Notes: generated from the letters alone by a model not told the origin. Counted from the first letter of the stretch, positions 45,319 to 53,821 are shown. The stretch is DNA of 64,000 bases from Empedobacter brevis NBRC 14943 = ATCC 43319 (GCF_000382425.1 NZ_KB908294.1:62001-126000); one strand, 5' to 3'. Translations and numbers: made by a program.

Positions 45319-46167
45319 ATGCCTTGGTTTATTAGAAGCAAGAAAAATATTACAACGCCTACAGAGTCAAAAAAAGACGTAAAAAAAGGCTTATGGTATA
45401 AAACACCATCAGGAAAAATTATTGAAACAGAAGAGCTAAAAGCAAATGCGTATGTAAGTCCGGAAGACGACCATCACGTACAAATTGGTTCTCAAGAATA
45501 CTTTGATATCTTATTTGACGAAGGAAAATTCACAGAACTGGATGCAAAGGTAGAAAGTAAGGATCCATTAAACTGGACGGATACTAAACCATATAAAGAC
45601 CGTTTAAAAGAAATAAAAAAGAAAACGGGAATGATGGATTCTATTCGCAACGCGACTGGAAAAATTCATGGACGTGATATTACAATTTCTTGTATGGATT
45701 TCAAATTCATCGGAGGATCTTTAGGTTCTGTAATGGGTGAAAAAATTGCACGTGCAATTGATTATTCAATCAAACACAAAACACCTTATATTATCATTAC
45801 TCAATCTGGTGGAGCTCGTATGATGGAAGCTGCTATTTCGTTAATGCAATTAGCAAAAGTAGAAGCTAAATTAATTCAATTAGCAGAACACAATATTCCT
45901 TACATTACAATTTTAACAAACCCTTCTTTCGGAGGAATCACTGCTTCTTTCGGATCTATTGGTGATGTAATTATGGCTGAACCGGGAGCTTTGATTGGTT
46001 TCGCTGGTCCACGTGTAATCAAAGAAACAATTGGTCGAGATTTACCGGAAGGATTCCAAACTTCAGAATTTTTACTTGAAAAAGGATTCGTTGATATGAT
46101 CGTTCATCGTAAAAAAATGAAAGATAAAATAAAAGAGGTAGCTGATATGTTAATGCCTATCAACTAA
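45319..46167 (+). CDS. accD: Acetyl-CoA carboxylase carboxyltransferase subunit beta, without zinc-ribbon cysteines
   Basis: The 282-residue subunit transfers the carboxyl group to acetyl-CoA with Acc[48 protein letters not shown] (about 165-182), [31 protein letters not shown] and [18 protein letters not shown] are AccD-specific. The N-terminal ribbon normally has two CxxC pairs; here the matching places read WYKTPSGKI and VSPEDDHH, so all four cysteines are gone. The fold may persist without zinc. accA is not in the window. Confidence 0.94.
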   Translation: MPWFIRSKKNITTPTESKKDVKKGLWYKTPSGKIIETEELKANAYVSPEDDHHVQIGSQEYFDILFDEGKFTELDAKVESKDPLNWTDTKPYKDRLKEIKKKTGMMDSIRNATGKIHGRDITISCMDFKFIGGSLGSVMGEKIARAIDYSIKHKTPYIIITQSGGARMMEAAISLMQLAKVEAKLIQLAEHNIPYITILTNPSFGGITASFGSIGDVIMAEPGALIGFAGPRVIKETIGRDLPEGFQTSEFLLEKGFVDMIVHRKKMKDKIKEVADMLMPIN

Positions 46168-46212
46168 TTAAAATAAGTGCAAATATATTTTTACAATTTT
46201 ATTCAAATTTGA

Positions 46213-46245
46213 TTTGGATTATTAGAAATTGATTTTATATATTTG
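46213..46245 (+). promoter_or_regulatory. Promoter of tRNA cluster 1
   Basis: TTTG (46213-46216) and TATATTTG (46238-46245), 21 bases apart; the first tRNA begins 10 bases later. The same box precedes clusters 2 and 3. Confidence 0.6.
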
Positions 46246-46255
46246 CACTCCAATC

Positions 46256-46328
<73 letters not shown>

Positions 46329-46359
46329 CTTTGAAATATAAATTTAAAAATCAAATTTT

Positions 46360-46443
46360 GCCTTGGTGGTGGAATTGGTAGACACGCAGGACTTAAAATC
46401 CTGTGTCCATTAGGACGTGCGGGTTCAAGTCCCGCCTGAGGTA
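46360..46443 (+). tRNA. tRNA-Leu (anticodon TAA)
   Basis: An 84-nt class II tRNA with a long variable arm; acceptor GCCTTGG, anticodon loop CTTAAAA, T-arm GCGGGTTCAAGTCCCGC. No encoded CCA. Confidence 0.96.
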
Positions 46444-46472
46444 CTTTTTTAATTTGATTTTTACAATTTTAC

Positions 46473-46545
46473 GCGGGAATAGCTCAATTGGTAGAGCGTC
46501 AGCCTTCCAAGCTGAATGTTGCGGGTTCGAGTCCCGTTTCCCGCT
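46473..46545 (+). tRNA. tRNA-Gly (anticodon TCC)
   Basis: A 73-nt tRNA; acceptor GCGGGAA pairs with TTCCCGC, anticodon loop CTTCCAA. Identical by eye to the Gly copies in clusters 2 and 3. Confidence 0.96.
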
Positions 46546-46564
46546 CTAACTTTTATTAGTTGGA

Positions 46565-46648
46565 GCCTTGGTGGTGGAATTGGTAGACACGCAGGACTTA
46601 AAATCCTGTGTCCATTAGGACGTGCGGGTTCAAGTCCCGCCTGAGGTA
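46565..46648 (+). tRNA. tRNA-Leu (anticodon TAA)
   Basis: Second identical 84-nt Leu-TAA copy, 19 bases after the Gly gene and just before a terminator. Confidence 0.96.
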
Positions 46649-46653
46649 CAACA

Positions 46654-46688
46654 AAGCTCAAGAATTTATTTTCTTGAGCTTTTTTTTG
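46654..46688 (+). terminator. Terminator of tRNA cluster 1
   Basis: AAGCTCAAGAA pairs perfectly with TTCTTGAGCTT and is followed by T. A near copy ends cluster 3. Confidence 0.85.
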
Positions 46689-46751
46689 TTTTCTACAACC
46701 AACCATTTCTCAAGAATTTTCATCTATTCAATAAATCTAAACTTTTAAAAG

Positions 46752-47369
46752 ATGAAAATAACAATCCCAACTCCATGTAAACAAAAATTACAAGACGATA
46801 ATTTTTGTACAAAATGTCAACATTCAATTCAAAACTTTTCTGAATTCAATCAACAAGAAATGAAATCAGAATTGGAAAATAACAATGTGTATTGCGGTAT
46901 TTTTCATCCCAATCAATTAAATAAAAATTTAATACAAAAAACAATTTCAAATGTGATGATTTTTTCTGCTGTAGGATTGATGATCTCACCAGTTAATGCA
47001 AAAAATCCAGAAATAACAAATTACAATGATCTTGATTTTATCAAACAATCCATAAAAAAAGAAACGATCGAGATTAAAATAAAAGTAAACAAAGATGATA
47101 CGGATTCTTCAGTAAATCATTTCAGGACATACCGATTATTAATTAACAATGAAGTTATAGAAGAAAATCTCGAAGTAGGAAAAGAGTATACGGTTACATT
47201 TGAAATTCAAAAAGGATCAGATTTAACTCTTCGTTTAGCTTCAAATCAGAATAGATTGGATATAAGTCGATATTTCCCAAAAAATAAAATTCCAAACAAA
47301 ATCAATTTTTCCACAACAGATTTTGTAATTCAACCTGTTATAATGGGAAAAATAGCAGTTTCAAAATAA
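46752..47369 (+). CDS. Hypothetical protein with N-terminal Cys motif and one membrane helix
   Basis: The 205-residue product begins MKITIPTPCKQKLQDDNFCT, continues KCQHSIQNFSEFNQQEM and then YCGIFHPNQLN. This PC...FCxxC...F...CGxF..QL pattern resembles a cysteine-rich motif repeated across Bacteroidota at the start of otherwise different proteins, possibly metal-binding. A hydrophobic helix (about 69-85, VMIFSAVGLMIS) follows, then a beta-rich C-terminal domain with no assigned family. Function unknown; the cobalamin riboswitch begins right after it. Confidence 0.7.
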   Translation: MKITIPTPCKQKLQDDNFCTKCQHSIQNFSEFNQQEMKSELENNNVYCGIFHPNQLNKNLIQKTISNVMIFSAVGLMISPVNAKNPEITNYNDLDFIKQSIKKETIEIKIKVNKDDTDSSVNHFRTYRLLINNEVIEENLEVGKEYTVTFEIQKGSDLTLRLASNQNRLDISRYFPKNKIPNKINFSTTDFVIQPVIMGKIAVSK

Positions 47370-47379
47370 TTTTCTTACC

Positions 47380-47556
47380 TTAGTTGTGTAAAAGGGAATC
47401 GAGTGCAAATCTCGGGCTGTCGCGCAACTGTAAGTAGTGAAAACTATAAGCCAGACCACTTTTTAGATGATGCTTTCGCGATTGAAGCTCAATCAAAATC
47501 ACATTTATATTTTTATTTGTTGAATTGATTGCCCTTGATTTCGAAAGCATTTTTTA
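47380..47556 (+). promoter_or_regulatory. Cobalamin riboswitch with terminator-like expression platform
   Basis: The aptamer (about 47380-47463) has the conserved core AAAAGGGAA, GAGTGCAAATCTC, CTGTCGCGCAACTGTAA and AAGCCAGACCACT. Downstream, ATGCTTTCG (47470-47478) can pair with CGAAAGCAT (47542-47550), followed by T residues, forming a terminator or sequestering stem just before cobT; a small GATTGA/TCAATC hairpin lies in its loop. It should switch off cobT-cobS-cobC when cobalamin is plentiful. Confidence 0.9.
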
Positions 47557-47577
47557 TGAAAAATTAGTTGATAGAAA

Positions 47578-48597
47578 ATGCAAAAAGAAGAAATTCAATC
47601 CATTATTGATCTTAAAACAAAACCACTTGGCGCTTTAGGATTATTAGAAAAAATCGCACTTAAAATTGGTTTGGTTCAACGACGAAATCATTTAGAATTA
47701 ATTCAACCTCATCTTATTGTTTTTGCTGGTGATCATGGTATTGCTCAATCTGGCGTTAGCGCTTATCCAGCAGAAGTTACCCCGCAAATGGTTTTTAATT
47801 TTCTGAATAATGGTGCCGCAATTAATATTTTTTGTAACCAAAATGAGATTGATTTAACCATTGTTGATGCAGGTGTTAATTATGATTTTGATGATTATTC
47901 GATTCTGAAAAACTGTAAAGTTGAAAAATCAACAAAGAATTTCTTACACGAAACAGCGATGACAACTACTCAATTAAATCAATGTTTCGATTATTCTAAA
48001 AAGATTGTAGATGAAATTGCTCAAAACGGAACAAATATTATCGGTTTTGGCGAAATGGGAATAGGGAACACATCTTCTGCCTCGATGATTGTTCACTATT
48101 TGACTGATTTACCTTTAGCGCAATGTATCGGGAGAGGAACAGGTTTGAATGATGAGCAATTACAAAATAAAGTTGACATTCTTACCCAAACTAGAAACAG
48201 ACATGGAGAACTTACTGATCCAAAACAAATTTTAACCACTTTTGGAGGTTTTGAAGTCGCACAAATGACAGGGGCTATGCTCACGGCTTATGAACACAAT
48301 ATGTTAATAATGATAGACGGCTATATCGCTTCTGCAGCTATTTTAGTTGCTTCAAAACTGGAACCTGAAATTTTAAAGAATGCAATTTTTTGCCATCAGA
48401 GTGATGAATCCGGACATCAATATTTATTGAATTATTTTAATGAAGAACCAATTCTCAAAATTAATTTACGTTTGGGTGAAGGAACAGGATGTGCATTGGC
48501 TTATCCCATTATAAAAAGTGCGGTAAATTTCTTCAACGATATGGCAAGTTTTAAATCTGCCGGAGTAAGTAACAAAGAAACTGGAGTAGAATGCTAA
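47578..48597 (+). CDS. cobT: Nicotinate-nucleotide:dimethylbenzimidazole phosphoribosyltransferase
   Basis: The 339-residue enzyme activates the lower-ligand base of cobalamin as alpha-ribazole phosphate. KPLGALGLLEKIA (about 14-26), FAGDHGIAQSGVSAYP (about 50-65), GFGEMGIGNTSSAS (about 160-173), and LRLGEGTGCALAYP with the catalytic Glu (about 302) are present. It overlaps cobS by seven bases and lies under the cobalamin riboswitch. Confidence 0.96.
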   Translation: MQKEEIQSIIDLKTKPLGALGLLEKIALKIGLVQRRNHLELIQPHLIVFAGDHGIAQSGVSAYPAEVTPQMVFNFLNNGAAINIFCNQNEIDLTIVDAGVNYDFDDYSILKNCKVEKSTKNFLHETAMTTTQLNQCFDYSKKIVDEIAQNGTNIIGFGEMGIGNTSSASMIVHYLTDLPLAQCIGRGTGLNDEQLQNKVDILTQTRNRHGELTDPKQILTTFGGFEVAQMTGAMLTAYEHNMLIMIDGYIASAAILVASKLEPEILKNAIFCHQSDESGHQYLLNYFNEEPILKINLRLGEGTGCALAYPIIKSAVNFFNDMASFKSAGVSNKETGVEC

Positions 48598-49367
48598 AAA
48601 AAGAAATCACTTATTTTTTAACCGCATTGATGTTTTTCACTCGAATTCCAATTCCGTTCAAAATTTCATACAGCAACGAAATTATGAATCAATCGCAGAA
48701 ATATTATGCAGCAATAGGCCTATTGGTAGGTGCTCTCAATGCATTTATTTATGGTATTTGTCAATTTATTTTTCCTATAGATATTGCTATTATACTTACC
48801 ATGATTACAAGTATTCTTTTAACAGGTGCTTTTCATGAAGATGGTTTTACGGATGTTTGTGATAGTTTTGGGGGAGGATATGGTAAAGAAAAAATCTTAA
48901 CAATCATGAAAGATAGCCGAATTGGAGCATATGGTGTAATCGGTGTTGTTTTATTGTTGTTACTAAAATTTACTTCTTTGGTTCACCTTGCAGAAAATAA
49001 TTTTTGGCTAATGATTTTTACATTAATTACAGCACATTCGGTTAGCCGTTTTTTTTCAGGAATGATGATTTATACACACGAATATGTAACAGACATTGAT
49101 AAGAGTAAATCGAAGCCAATGGCAAATAAAGCACTACCAATCAAAAATTTAATCATTAGTTTTATTTTTTGTCTTACTCCTTTTGTTATTTTTGGAAAAT
49201 GGACATTCTTGTTAATCCTGCCATTTTGTTACTTGGGAAACGTTTATTTAGGTTGGTATTTTAAGAAATACATTGGTGGTTATACAGGCGATTGTTTAGG
49301 AACAGTACAACAGGTAACTGAAGCTTTATTTTACCTTGGAATTCTTATTTTATGCAGGTTTTTGTAA
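48591..49367 (+). CDS. cobS: Adenosylcobinamide-GDP ribazoletransferase (cobalamin synthase)
   Basis: The 258-residue membrane enzyme joins adenosylcobinamide-GDP and alpha-ribazole. FFTRIPIP (about 16-23), the metal-binding GAFHEDGFTDVCDSFGGG (about 82-99), and DSRIGAYGV (about 110) are typical, with several membrane helices. It overlaps both neighbours. Confidence 0.95.
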   Translation: MLKKEITYFLTALMFFTRIPIPFKISYSNEIMNQSQKYYAAIGLLVGALNAFIYGICQFIFPIDIAIILTMITSILLTGAFHEDGFTDVCDSFGGGYGKEKILTIMKDSRIGAYGVIGVVLLLLLKFTSLVHLAENNFWLMIFTLITAHSVSRFFSGMMIYTHEYVTDIDKSKSKPMANKALPIKNLIISFIFCLTPFVIFGKWTFLLILPFCYLGNVYLGWYFKKYIGGYTGDCLGTVQQVTEALFYLGILILCRFL

Positions 49368-49909
49368 TACGCCATACGAAAGTAAATATTTCTTCATCTG
49401 TCTGTTATGGACAAACAGATGTGGATTTAGCTGAAACTTTTTGGGAAGAAGCAAAAGAATTACATAAAAAAGTAAACCATGAATTTGATGCTGTTTACTC
49501 AAGTCCATTGAATCGCTGTCAAGAATTAGCTAAAACTTTTACGAAAGAAATTATTTTTGATGAACGGTTGAAAGAATTCAATTTTGGTGATTGGGAAATG
49601 AAATTCTGGAACAAAATTCCTTCCGAACAAATTAGACCTTGGTATGCAGATTTTGTACAAACCCAAACTCCTAACGGCGAATCGATGGAAGAAATGTTCT
49701 TGCGTGTTTCTGATTTTATGAATGAGTTACGGACAAAAGAGCACGATAGAATTTTGATTGTTACGCATGGTGGCGTTATTCGGTTGATATGGTGTTATTT
49801 GTTACAGATTCCACTTCAAAATACATTTAAGATTCCCGTAAATTATGGTGAAATTTTTCAGTTTAAGTTAGGAGAAAATAAGGTTGAAGATTTTATTCTG
49901 AGAAAGTAA
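49352..49909 (+). CDS. cobC: Histidine phosphatase, probable alpha-ribazole phosphatase
   Basis: The 185-residue protein has the phosphohistidine motif RHTKV (residues 7-11), YSSPLNRCQELA (about 49-60), the acid region FGDWEM, and the second His in VTHGGVIRL (about 132). Position in the cob unit, overlapping cobS by 16 bases, supports CobC: removal of the phosphate from alpha-ribazole or adenosylcobalamin phosphate. A general histidine phosphatase is the alternative. Confidence 0.88.
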   Translation: MQVFVIRHTKVNISSSVCYGQTDVDLAETFWEEAKELHKKVNHEFDAVYSSPLNRCQELAKTFTKEIIFDERLKEFNFGDWEMKFWNKIPSEQIRPWYADFVQTQTPNGESMEEMFLRVSDFMNELRTKEHDRILIVTHGGVIRLIWCYLLQIPLQNTFKIPVNYGEIFQFKLGENKVEDFILRK

Positions 49910-49941
49910 TCACTTCATTTGTAAAATGGTTTACTCCATTA

Positions 49942-50265
49942 TCAAGTGTTATTTTGAATAAATTCATTCACAATTGTTTTTAAATCCCTTTGAATATCAA
50001 GCTCTATGATTTCCTGTATAGAAGATAGGCTTTCTATTTTCCAAGCATCATTCCTCACATGATACGTTTCTAATTTAGAAACTAAAGTTTGATAAAAAAT
50101 TTCATTCCCGATTTCTTGTTCGAGTTTTAAAATAAATTCATTTACTGTAATCGAAGGTTCCGGCCAGTCATTTTCAGCATCTAAAAGTTTTACTGCAACA
50201 ATAAAATCTGTTTTCGTTGTGAAATTATTCTGCTCAATCAAGGAGGAAAGTTTCTCAAAAGTCAT
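49942..50265 (-). CDS. Hypothetical small cytoplasmic protein
   Basis: The 107-residue product (from ATG 50265; an upstream in-frame ATG at 50304 adds 13 residues) is acidic, helical, and has no signal or membrane helix. Features include LLDAENDWPEPSITVNEFILKLEQE and a C-terminal ELDIQRDLKTIVNEFI. I recognise no family. It lies between the convergent cob genes and tRNA cluster 2. Confidence 0.6.
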   Translation of the reverse strand: MTFEKLSSLIEQNNFTTKTDFIVAVKLLDAENDWPEPSITVNEFILKLEQEIGNEIFYQTLVSKLETYHVRNDAWKIESLSSIQEIIELDIQRDLKTIVNEFIQNNT

Positions 50266-50366
50266 AGTTTTATTTTGAATCTCTAATTTCTTAAAAAAAA
50301 TCAATAACTCAAATATTTCAAAACTAATTTATTAGAAAAAACTTGTAAAATTAATCCTAAAAACAC

Positions 50367-50398
50367 TTGCATAAGTAGTATTATTGACCTTATATTTG
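50367..50398 (+). promoter_or_regulatory. Promoter of tRNA cluster 2
   Basis: TTG (50367-50369) and TATATTTG (50391-50398), 21 bases apart, ten bases before the first tRNA. Confidence 0.6.
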
Positions 50399-50408
50399 CA
50401 CTCACAAC

Positions 50409-50481
50409 GCGGGAATAGCTCAATTGGTAGAGCGTCAGCCTTCCAAGCTGAATGTTGCGGGTTCGAGTCCCGTTTCCCGCT
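50409..50481 (+). tRNA. tRNA-Gly (anticodon TCC)
   Basis: 73 nt, same sequence as the copy at 46473; anticodon loop CTTCCAA. Confidence 0.96.
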
Positions 50482-50512
50482 CTTTGAAATATAAATTCAA
50501 AAATCAAATTTT

Positions 50513-50596
50513 GCCTTGGTGGTGGAATTGGTAGACACGCAGGACTTAAAATCCTGTGTCCATTAGGACGTGCGGGTTCAAGTCCCGCCTGAGGTA
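50513..50596 (+). tRNA. tRNA-Leu (anticodon TAA)
   Basis: 84 nt, same sequence as the Leu copies of cluster 1. Confidence 0.96.
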
Positions 50597-50625
50597 CTTT
50601 TTTAATTTGATTTTTACAATTTTAC

Positions 50626-50698
50626 GCGGGAATAGCTCAATTGGTAGAGCGTCAGCCTTCCAAGCTGAATGTTGCGGGTTCGAGTCCCGTTTCCCGCT
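50626..50698 (+). tRNA. tRNA-Gly (anticodon TCC)
   Basis: 73 nt, identical to the other TCC copies; last gene of cluster 2. Confidence 0.96.
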
Positions 50699-50702
50699 CT
50701 GT

Positions 50703-50737
50703 AAAAGCCGAAGATAAAATATCTTCGGCTTTTTTAT
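50703..50737 (+). terminator. Terminator of tRNA cluster 2
   Basis: AAAAGCCGAAGATA pairs perfectly with TATCTTCGGCTTTT, followed by T. Unlike the cluster 1 and 3 terminators. Confidence 0.88.
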
Positions 50738-50756
50738 TTCTATAAAAATCTGAATA

Positions 50757-50789
50757 AGAAAAACCGATGATCTCTCATCGGTTTTTTTA
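50757..50789. terminator. Terminator of glnA
   Basis: AAAAACCGATGA and TCATCGGTTTTT with a four-base loop; T-runs on both strands. Confidence 0.8.
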
Positions 50790-50809
50790 TTTATTCTTTT
50801 AGTTGCTGG

Positions 50810-52993
50810 TTATCTCGTAAACAACATTTCACGGTATTTCGTTAATGGCCATAAATTGTTATCGATTAATTCTTCTAATTCATCCGAATTGTAACGAATT
50901 TCATCAAATAAGGGCTTCACTTTTTTACCAAATGCTTCTGCTTGTTTTTGATGATCAGTAATCTCTTTTGCTTTCTTCGCCTCTTTTGCTAGTTTGTCCG
51001 TAGCCGACTTTATTGCATTGATATGCGTAGAAATCGTTTTAATCAATTCCATTTGATCTTTTGCCAAATCTTTGAAATCATCTCCAAAAATATCTTTCAA
51101 TCCTTTGACATTTTTCACCAAAACATTTTGGTAATTAACTGCTGCGGGAATGATTTGAGATAAAGCTAAATCAACCAAAACATTTGCTTCAATAGAAATT
51201 TTTGTTGAATATTTTTCTAATTTGATTTCATTACGTGCTTCAACCTCACGAGCAGAAAGAACACCTGTCTTTTCGTAAATCTCAATATATTTTGGGGTTA
51301 ATTCTAATTTTAATGCTTCAGGAGTTGTTTTGTAATTAGTTAAACCTCTTCCTTCAGCTTCCTTTACCCAATTATCAGAATAACCATCTCCTTCGAATAA
51401 AATATGTCGAGAAGATTTGACATACTCACGTAAAATATTAAAAATAGCTTCATCTTTAGACAATCCTCCTTCAATTAAAGCATCCACTTCTTTCTTGAAA
51501 TCTCTTAATTGTTGTGCTACAATTGTATTGATGACTGTCATTGGTTCGGCACAGTTTGCAGAAGATCCTACTGCACGAATCTCAAATTTATTTCCTGTAA
51601 ACGCAAATGGAGATGTTCTGTTACGGTCAGTGTTATCCAATAAAATTTCCGGAATTTTACCTACCACATTCAATTTAAGCTCTGTTTTTTCTTCAGGAGA
51701 CAATTTTCCTTCTGTTACTTTCTCTAATTCGTCTAAAACAGACGTTAATTGAGATCCAATGAAAATAGAAATAATTGCAGGTGGGGCTTCATTTGCTCCT
51801 AAACGGTGATCATTACCGGCTTCTGCAATTGCAGAGCGTAACATATCTCCATATTCCGACACAGCTTTAATTGTATTCACAAAAAACGTTAAGAACTGTA
51901 AATTCTTTTTAGGATTTTTTCCCGGAGATAGTAAGTTTTCTCCTGTATCTGTTGACAAAGACCAGTTATTGTGTTTACCGGAACCGTTAACTCCTGCAAA
52001 TGGCTTTTCGTGCATCAATACTTTGAAATCGTGCTTCTTTGCAATACGACCCATTAAATCCATCAACAATGAATTGTGATCCACCGCCTGATTTGCTTCT
52101 TCAAACATTGGCGCACATTCAAATTGATTCGGTGCAACTTCATTATGGCGAGTTGTAATTGGAATACCCAATTTCATAGATTCAATTTCCAAATCTTGCA
52201 TGTAAGCCATAACACGCATCGGAATTGCTCCAAAATAATGATCATCTAATTGTTGACCTTTTGCGGGAGAGTGTCCTACTAATGTACGACCTGTCATTTG
52301 TAAATCCGGACGAGAATTATATAAATTTAAATCAACTAAAAAATATTCTTGCTCCCATCCTAAAGTTGATTGAACTTTCGTTACATTTTTATCAAAATAC
52401 TTTGCGACTTCTGTTGCAGCATCATCGACAACTTGCAAAGCTCTTAATAAAGGAACTTTATAATCTAATGTTTCTCCTGTATAAGAAATAAATACTGATG
52501 GAATAAATAAGGTTGTTCCAATGATAAAAGCTGTAGAGGTAGGGTCCCAAGCTGTATACCCACGAGCTTCGAATGTATTACGAATCCCTCCATTAGGAAA
52601 AGAAGAAGCATCCGGTTCTTGTTGTACTAATGCAGAACCTTCGAAAACATCAATTGCGCGACCATCTTCTGTTGGGCGAAAAAATGAATCATGCTTTTCA
52701 GCCGTTGTACCTGTTAATGGTTGAAACCAATGCGTAAAATGTGTTACTCCTTTCGAAATGGCCCAATCTTTCATTGCAGAAGCAACCTGGTCTGCAAATT
52801 CACGTGGAATTTTAGTTCCTTTTTCTTTCGCAGAAATAATTGCTTTAAAAGCCGGTTTGGGTAAATATTCTCTCATTGTATCATGAGAAAATACATTTTG
52901 ATTGAATAACGTAGATAGCTTCTCTCCGATAACAATTTTTTCAGCTTGTTTATTAACTGTTTTTTCTAATGCTTTAAATCGTAATGTAGACAT
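50810..52993 (-). CDS. glnA: Glutamine synthetase type III
   Basis: The 727-residue enzyme makes glutamine from glutamate and ammonia. Its length and motifs fit type III (GlnN): FTHWFQPLTGTTAEKHDSF, LGWEQEYFLVD, TTRHNEVAPNQFECAPMFEEAN, and MHEKPFAGVNGSGKHNNWS (ATP/Glu site), with a long helical C-terminal region. The start at 52993 gives the usual N terminus MSTLRFKALEK. The upstream region has two copies of a 15-base promoter-like motif and an 8-bp inverted repeat. No GlnB or Ntr genes are nearby. Confidence 0.95.
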   Translation of the reverse strand: MSTLRFKALEKTVNKQAEKIVIGEKLSTLFNQNVFSHDTMREYLPKPAFKAIISAKEKGTKIPREFADQVASAMKDWAISKGVTHFTHWFQPLTGTTAEKHDSFFRPTEDGRAIDVFEGSALVQQEPDASSFPNGGIRNTFEARGYTAWDPTSTAFIIGTTLFIPSVFISYTGETLDYKVPLLRALQVVDDAATEVAKYFDKNVTKVQSTLGWEQEYFLVDLNLYNSRPDLQMTGRTLVGHSPAKGQQLDDHYFGAIPMRVMAYMQDLEIESMKLGIPITTRHNEVAPNQFECAPMFEEANQAVDHNSLLMDLMGRIAKKHDFKVLMHEKPFAGVNGSGKHNNWSLSTDTGENLLSPGKNPKKNLQFLTFFVNTIKAVSEYGDMLRSAIAEAGNDHRLGANEAPPAIISIFIGSQLTSVLDELEKVTEGKLSPEEKTELKLNVVGKIPEILLDNTDRNRTSPFAFTGNKFEIRAVGSSANCAEPMTVINTIVAQQLRDFKKEVDALIEGGLSKDEAIFNILREYVKSSRHILFEGDGYSDNWVKEAEGRGLTNYKTTPEALKLELTPKYIEIYEKTGVLSAREVEARNEIKLEKYSTKISIEANVLVDLALSQIIPAAVNYQNVLVKNVKGLKDIFGDDFKDLAKDQMELIKTISTHINAIKSATDKLAKEAKKAKEITDHQKQAEAFGKKVKPLFDEIRYNSDELEELIDNNLWPLTKYREMLFTR

Positions 52994-53015
52994 TATGGGA
53001 TTTGTTTTTTGTTTG

Positions 53016-53030
53016 ATGAAGCAAAAATAA
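53016..53030 (-). promoter_or_regulatory. glnA promoter -7 region, repeat copy 1
   Basis: The 15-base sequence ATGAAGCAAAAATAA (plus strand) includes minus-strand TATTTTTG at 53022-53029, 28 bases before the glnA ATG. Confidence 0.5.
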
Positions 53031-53046
53031 AATAAAAATAAACACA

Positions 53047-53069
53047 CACCCCTATTTTTTTTAGGGGTG
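53047..53069. promoter_or_regulatory. Putative operator: inverted repeat upstream of glnA
   Basis: CACCCCTA and TAGGGGTG form a perfect 8-bp inverted repeat with a T-only 7-base spacer, falling 17 bases upstream of the glnA -7 box, on the expected -33 element. Confidence 0.4.
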
Positions 53070-53130
53070 ATTTAATTTTTTATATTCAAAAACATTCAAA
53101 CACTCTGTTTTTGGGCAATATTTTTATTTA

Positions 53131-53145
53131 ATGAAGCAAAAATAA
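53131..53145 (-). repeat. Second copy of the 15-base glnA promoter motif
   Basis: Exact repeat of ATGAAGCAAAAATAA 115 bases upstream of copy 1, again containing minus-strand TATTTTTG (53137-53144); possibly a second glnA promoter. Confidence 0.5.
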
Positions 53146-53169
53146 TTTTAATTTAATATTCTTTAAAAC

Positions 53170-53205
53170 GAAAAAAGCAGTTTCAACTTGTTGAAACTGC
53201 TTTTA
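53170..53205. terminator. Terminator of the DUF4293 gene
   Basis: AAAAGCAGTTTCAA and TTGAAACTGCTTTT pair perfectly around a short centre. Confidence 0.88.
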
Positions 53206-53233
53206 GACACTCATAATATAAAAAGTTTTTGGT

Positions 53234-53647
53234 CTATCTGAAACGATCTACTGATTTTACAAGATCATCATCCTTCTTAATCAAACGATTGGCAATTGAC
53301 AGAAGCACAATCGAAGCTAAAGGAACTAACGCCCAAATACCTTTCTCAGAATTTCCTTCTCCAGGTAATGTTAGTAAACAGTATACAAAAGAACCAATTA
53401 ATAAAACATTCAAAATAATGTTTAACCATCCTAAGCTAATTTGCAAACGACGCTTTTTGTAAAGCATGATGGCTAAAAATGAAATTAAAGCTGATGCAAA
53501 AAAGGCCAATGAAAAAATATAATCTCCTTTTTCCGGATTTGATAACCATTGCAATGGAATATCAAACAGCTTATCAAAATTCATGGCGAATATACTCGAA
53601 ATTATTCCACTTAAGAATAAATATATACTTTGCTTTCTTTGAATCAT
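53234..53647 (-). CDS. DUF4293-family membrane protein
   Basis: The 137-residue protein begins MIQRKQSIYLFLSGIIS and has four membrane helices with LYKKRRLQISLGWLNI between helices 2 and 3, matching DUF4293 of Bacteroidota. It is divergent from rho, a common arrangement in Flavobacteriia. Function unknown. Confidence 0.85.
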   Translation of the reverse strand: MIQRKQSIYLFLSGIISSIFAMNFDKLFDIPLQWLSNPEKGDYIFSLAFFASALISFLAIMLYKKRRLQISLGWLNIILNVLLIGSFVYCLLTLPGEGNSEKGIWALVPLASIVLLSIANRLIKKDDDLVKSVDRFR

Positions 53648-53821
53648 TTCTTAAATTTCGAATACAAATGTAAAAAAACTTTTTGAGTTTTTATAATTAT
53701 TCGTACTATTGCATTAATAAATCTCAAATTTATACGCTTTATAACAATTCTATTGTTATGATTCCCAATTACTTTATTGAATAAAAAAATATAAACACAT
53801 TAATACCTTCATTATAGGATT

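Larger units (their letters stand above)
50391..50700 (+). repeat. Duplicated Gly/Leu tRNA segment, copy 2
   Basis: Gly-Leu-Gly with spacers matching copy 1: the 31-nt Gly-Leu spacer has one difference and the 29-nt Leu-Gly spacer is identical. Confidence 0.85.

Noticed and set aside
46461-46706. Minus-strand open frame with GNGTRTRNIQLGRL
   Set aside because: This is the well-known false translation of antisense tRNA-Gly/Leu sequence; it lies over four-base-accurate tRNA cloverleafs.
50301-50507. Minus-strand open frame with the same tRNA-derived peptide
   Set aside because: Antisense to tRNA-Gly at 50409-50481; false gene.
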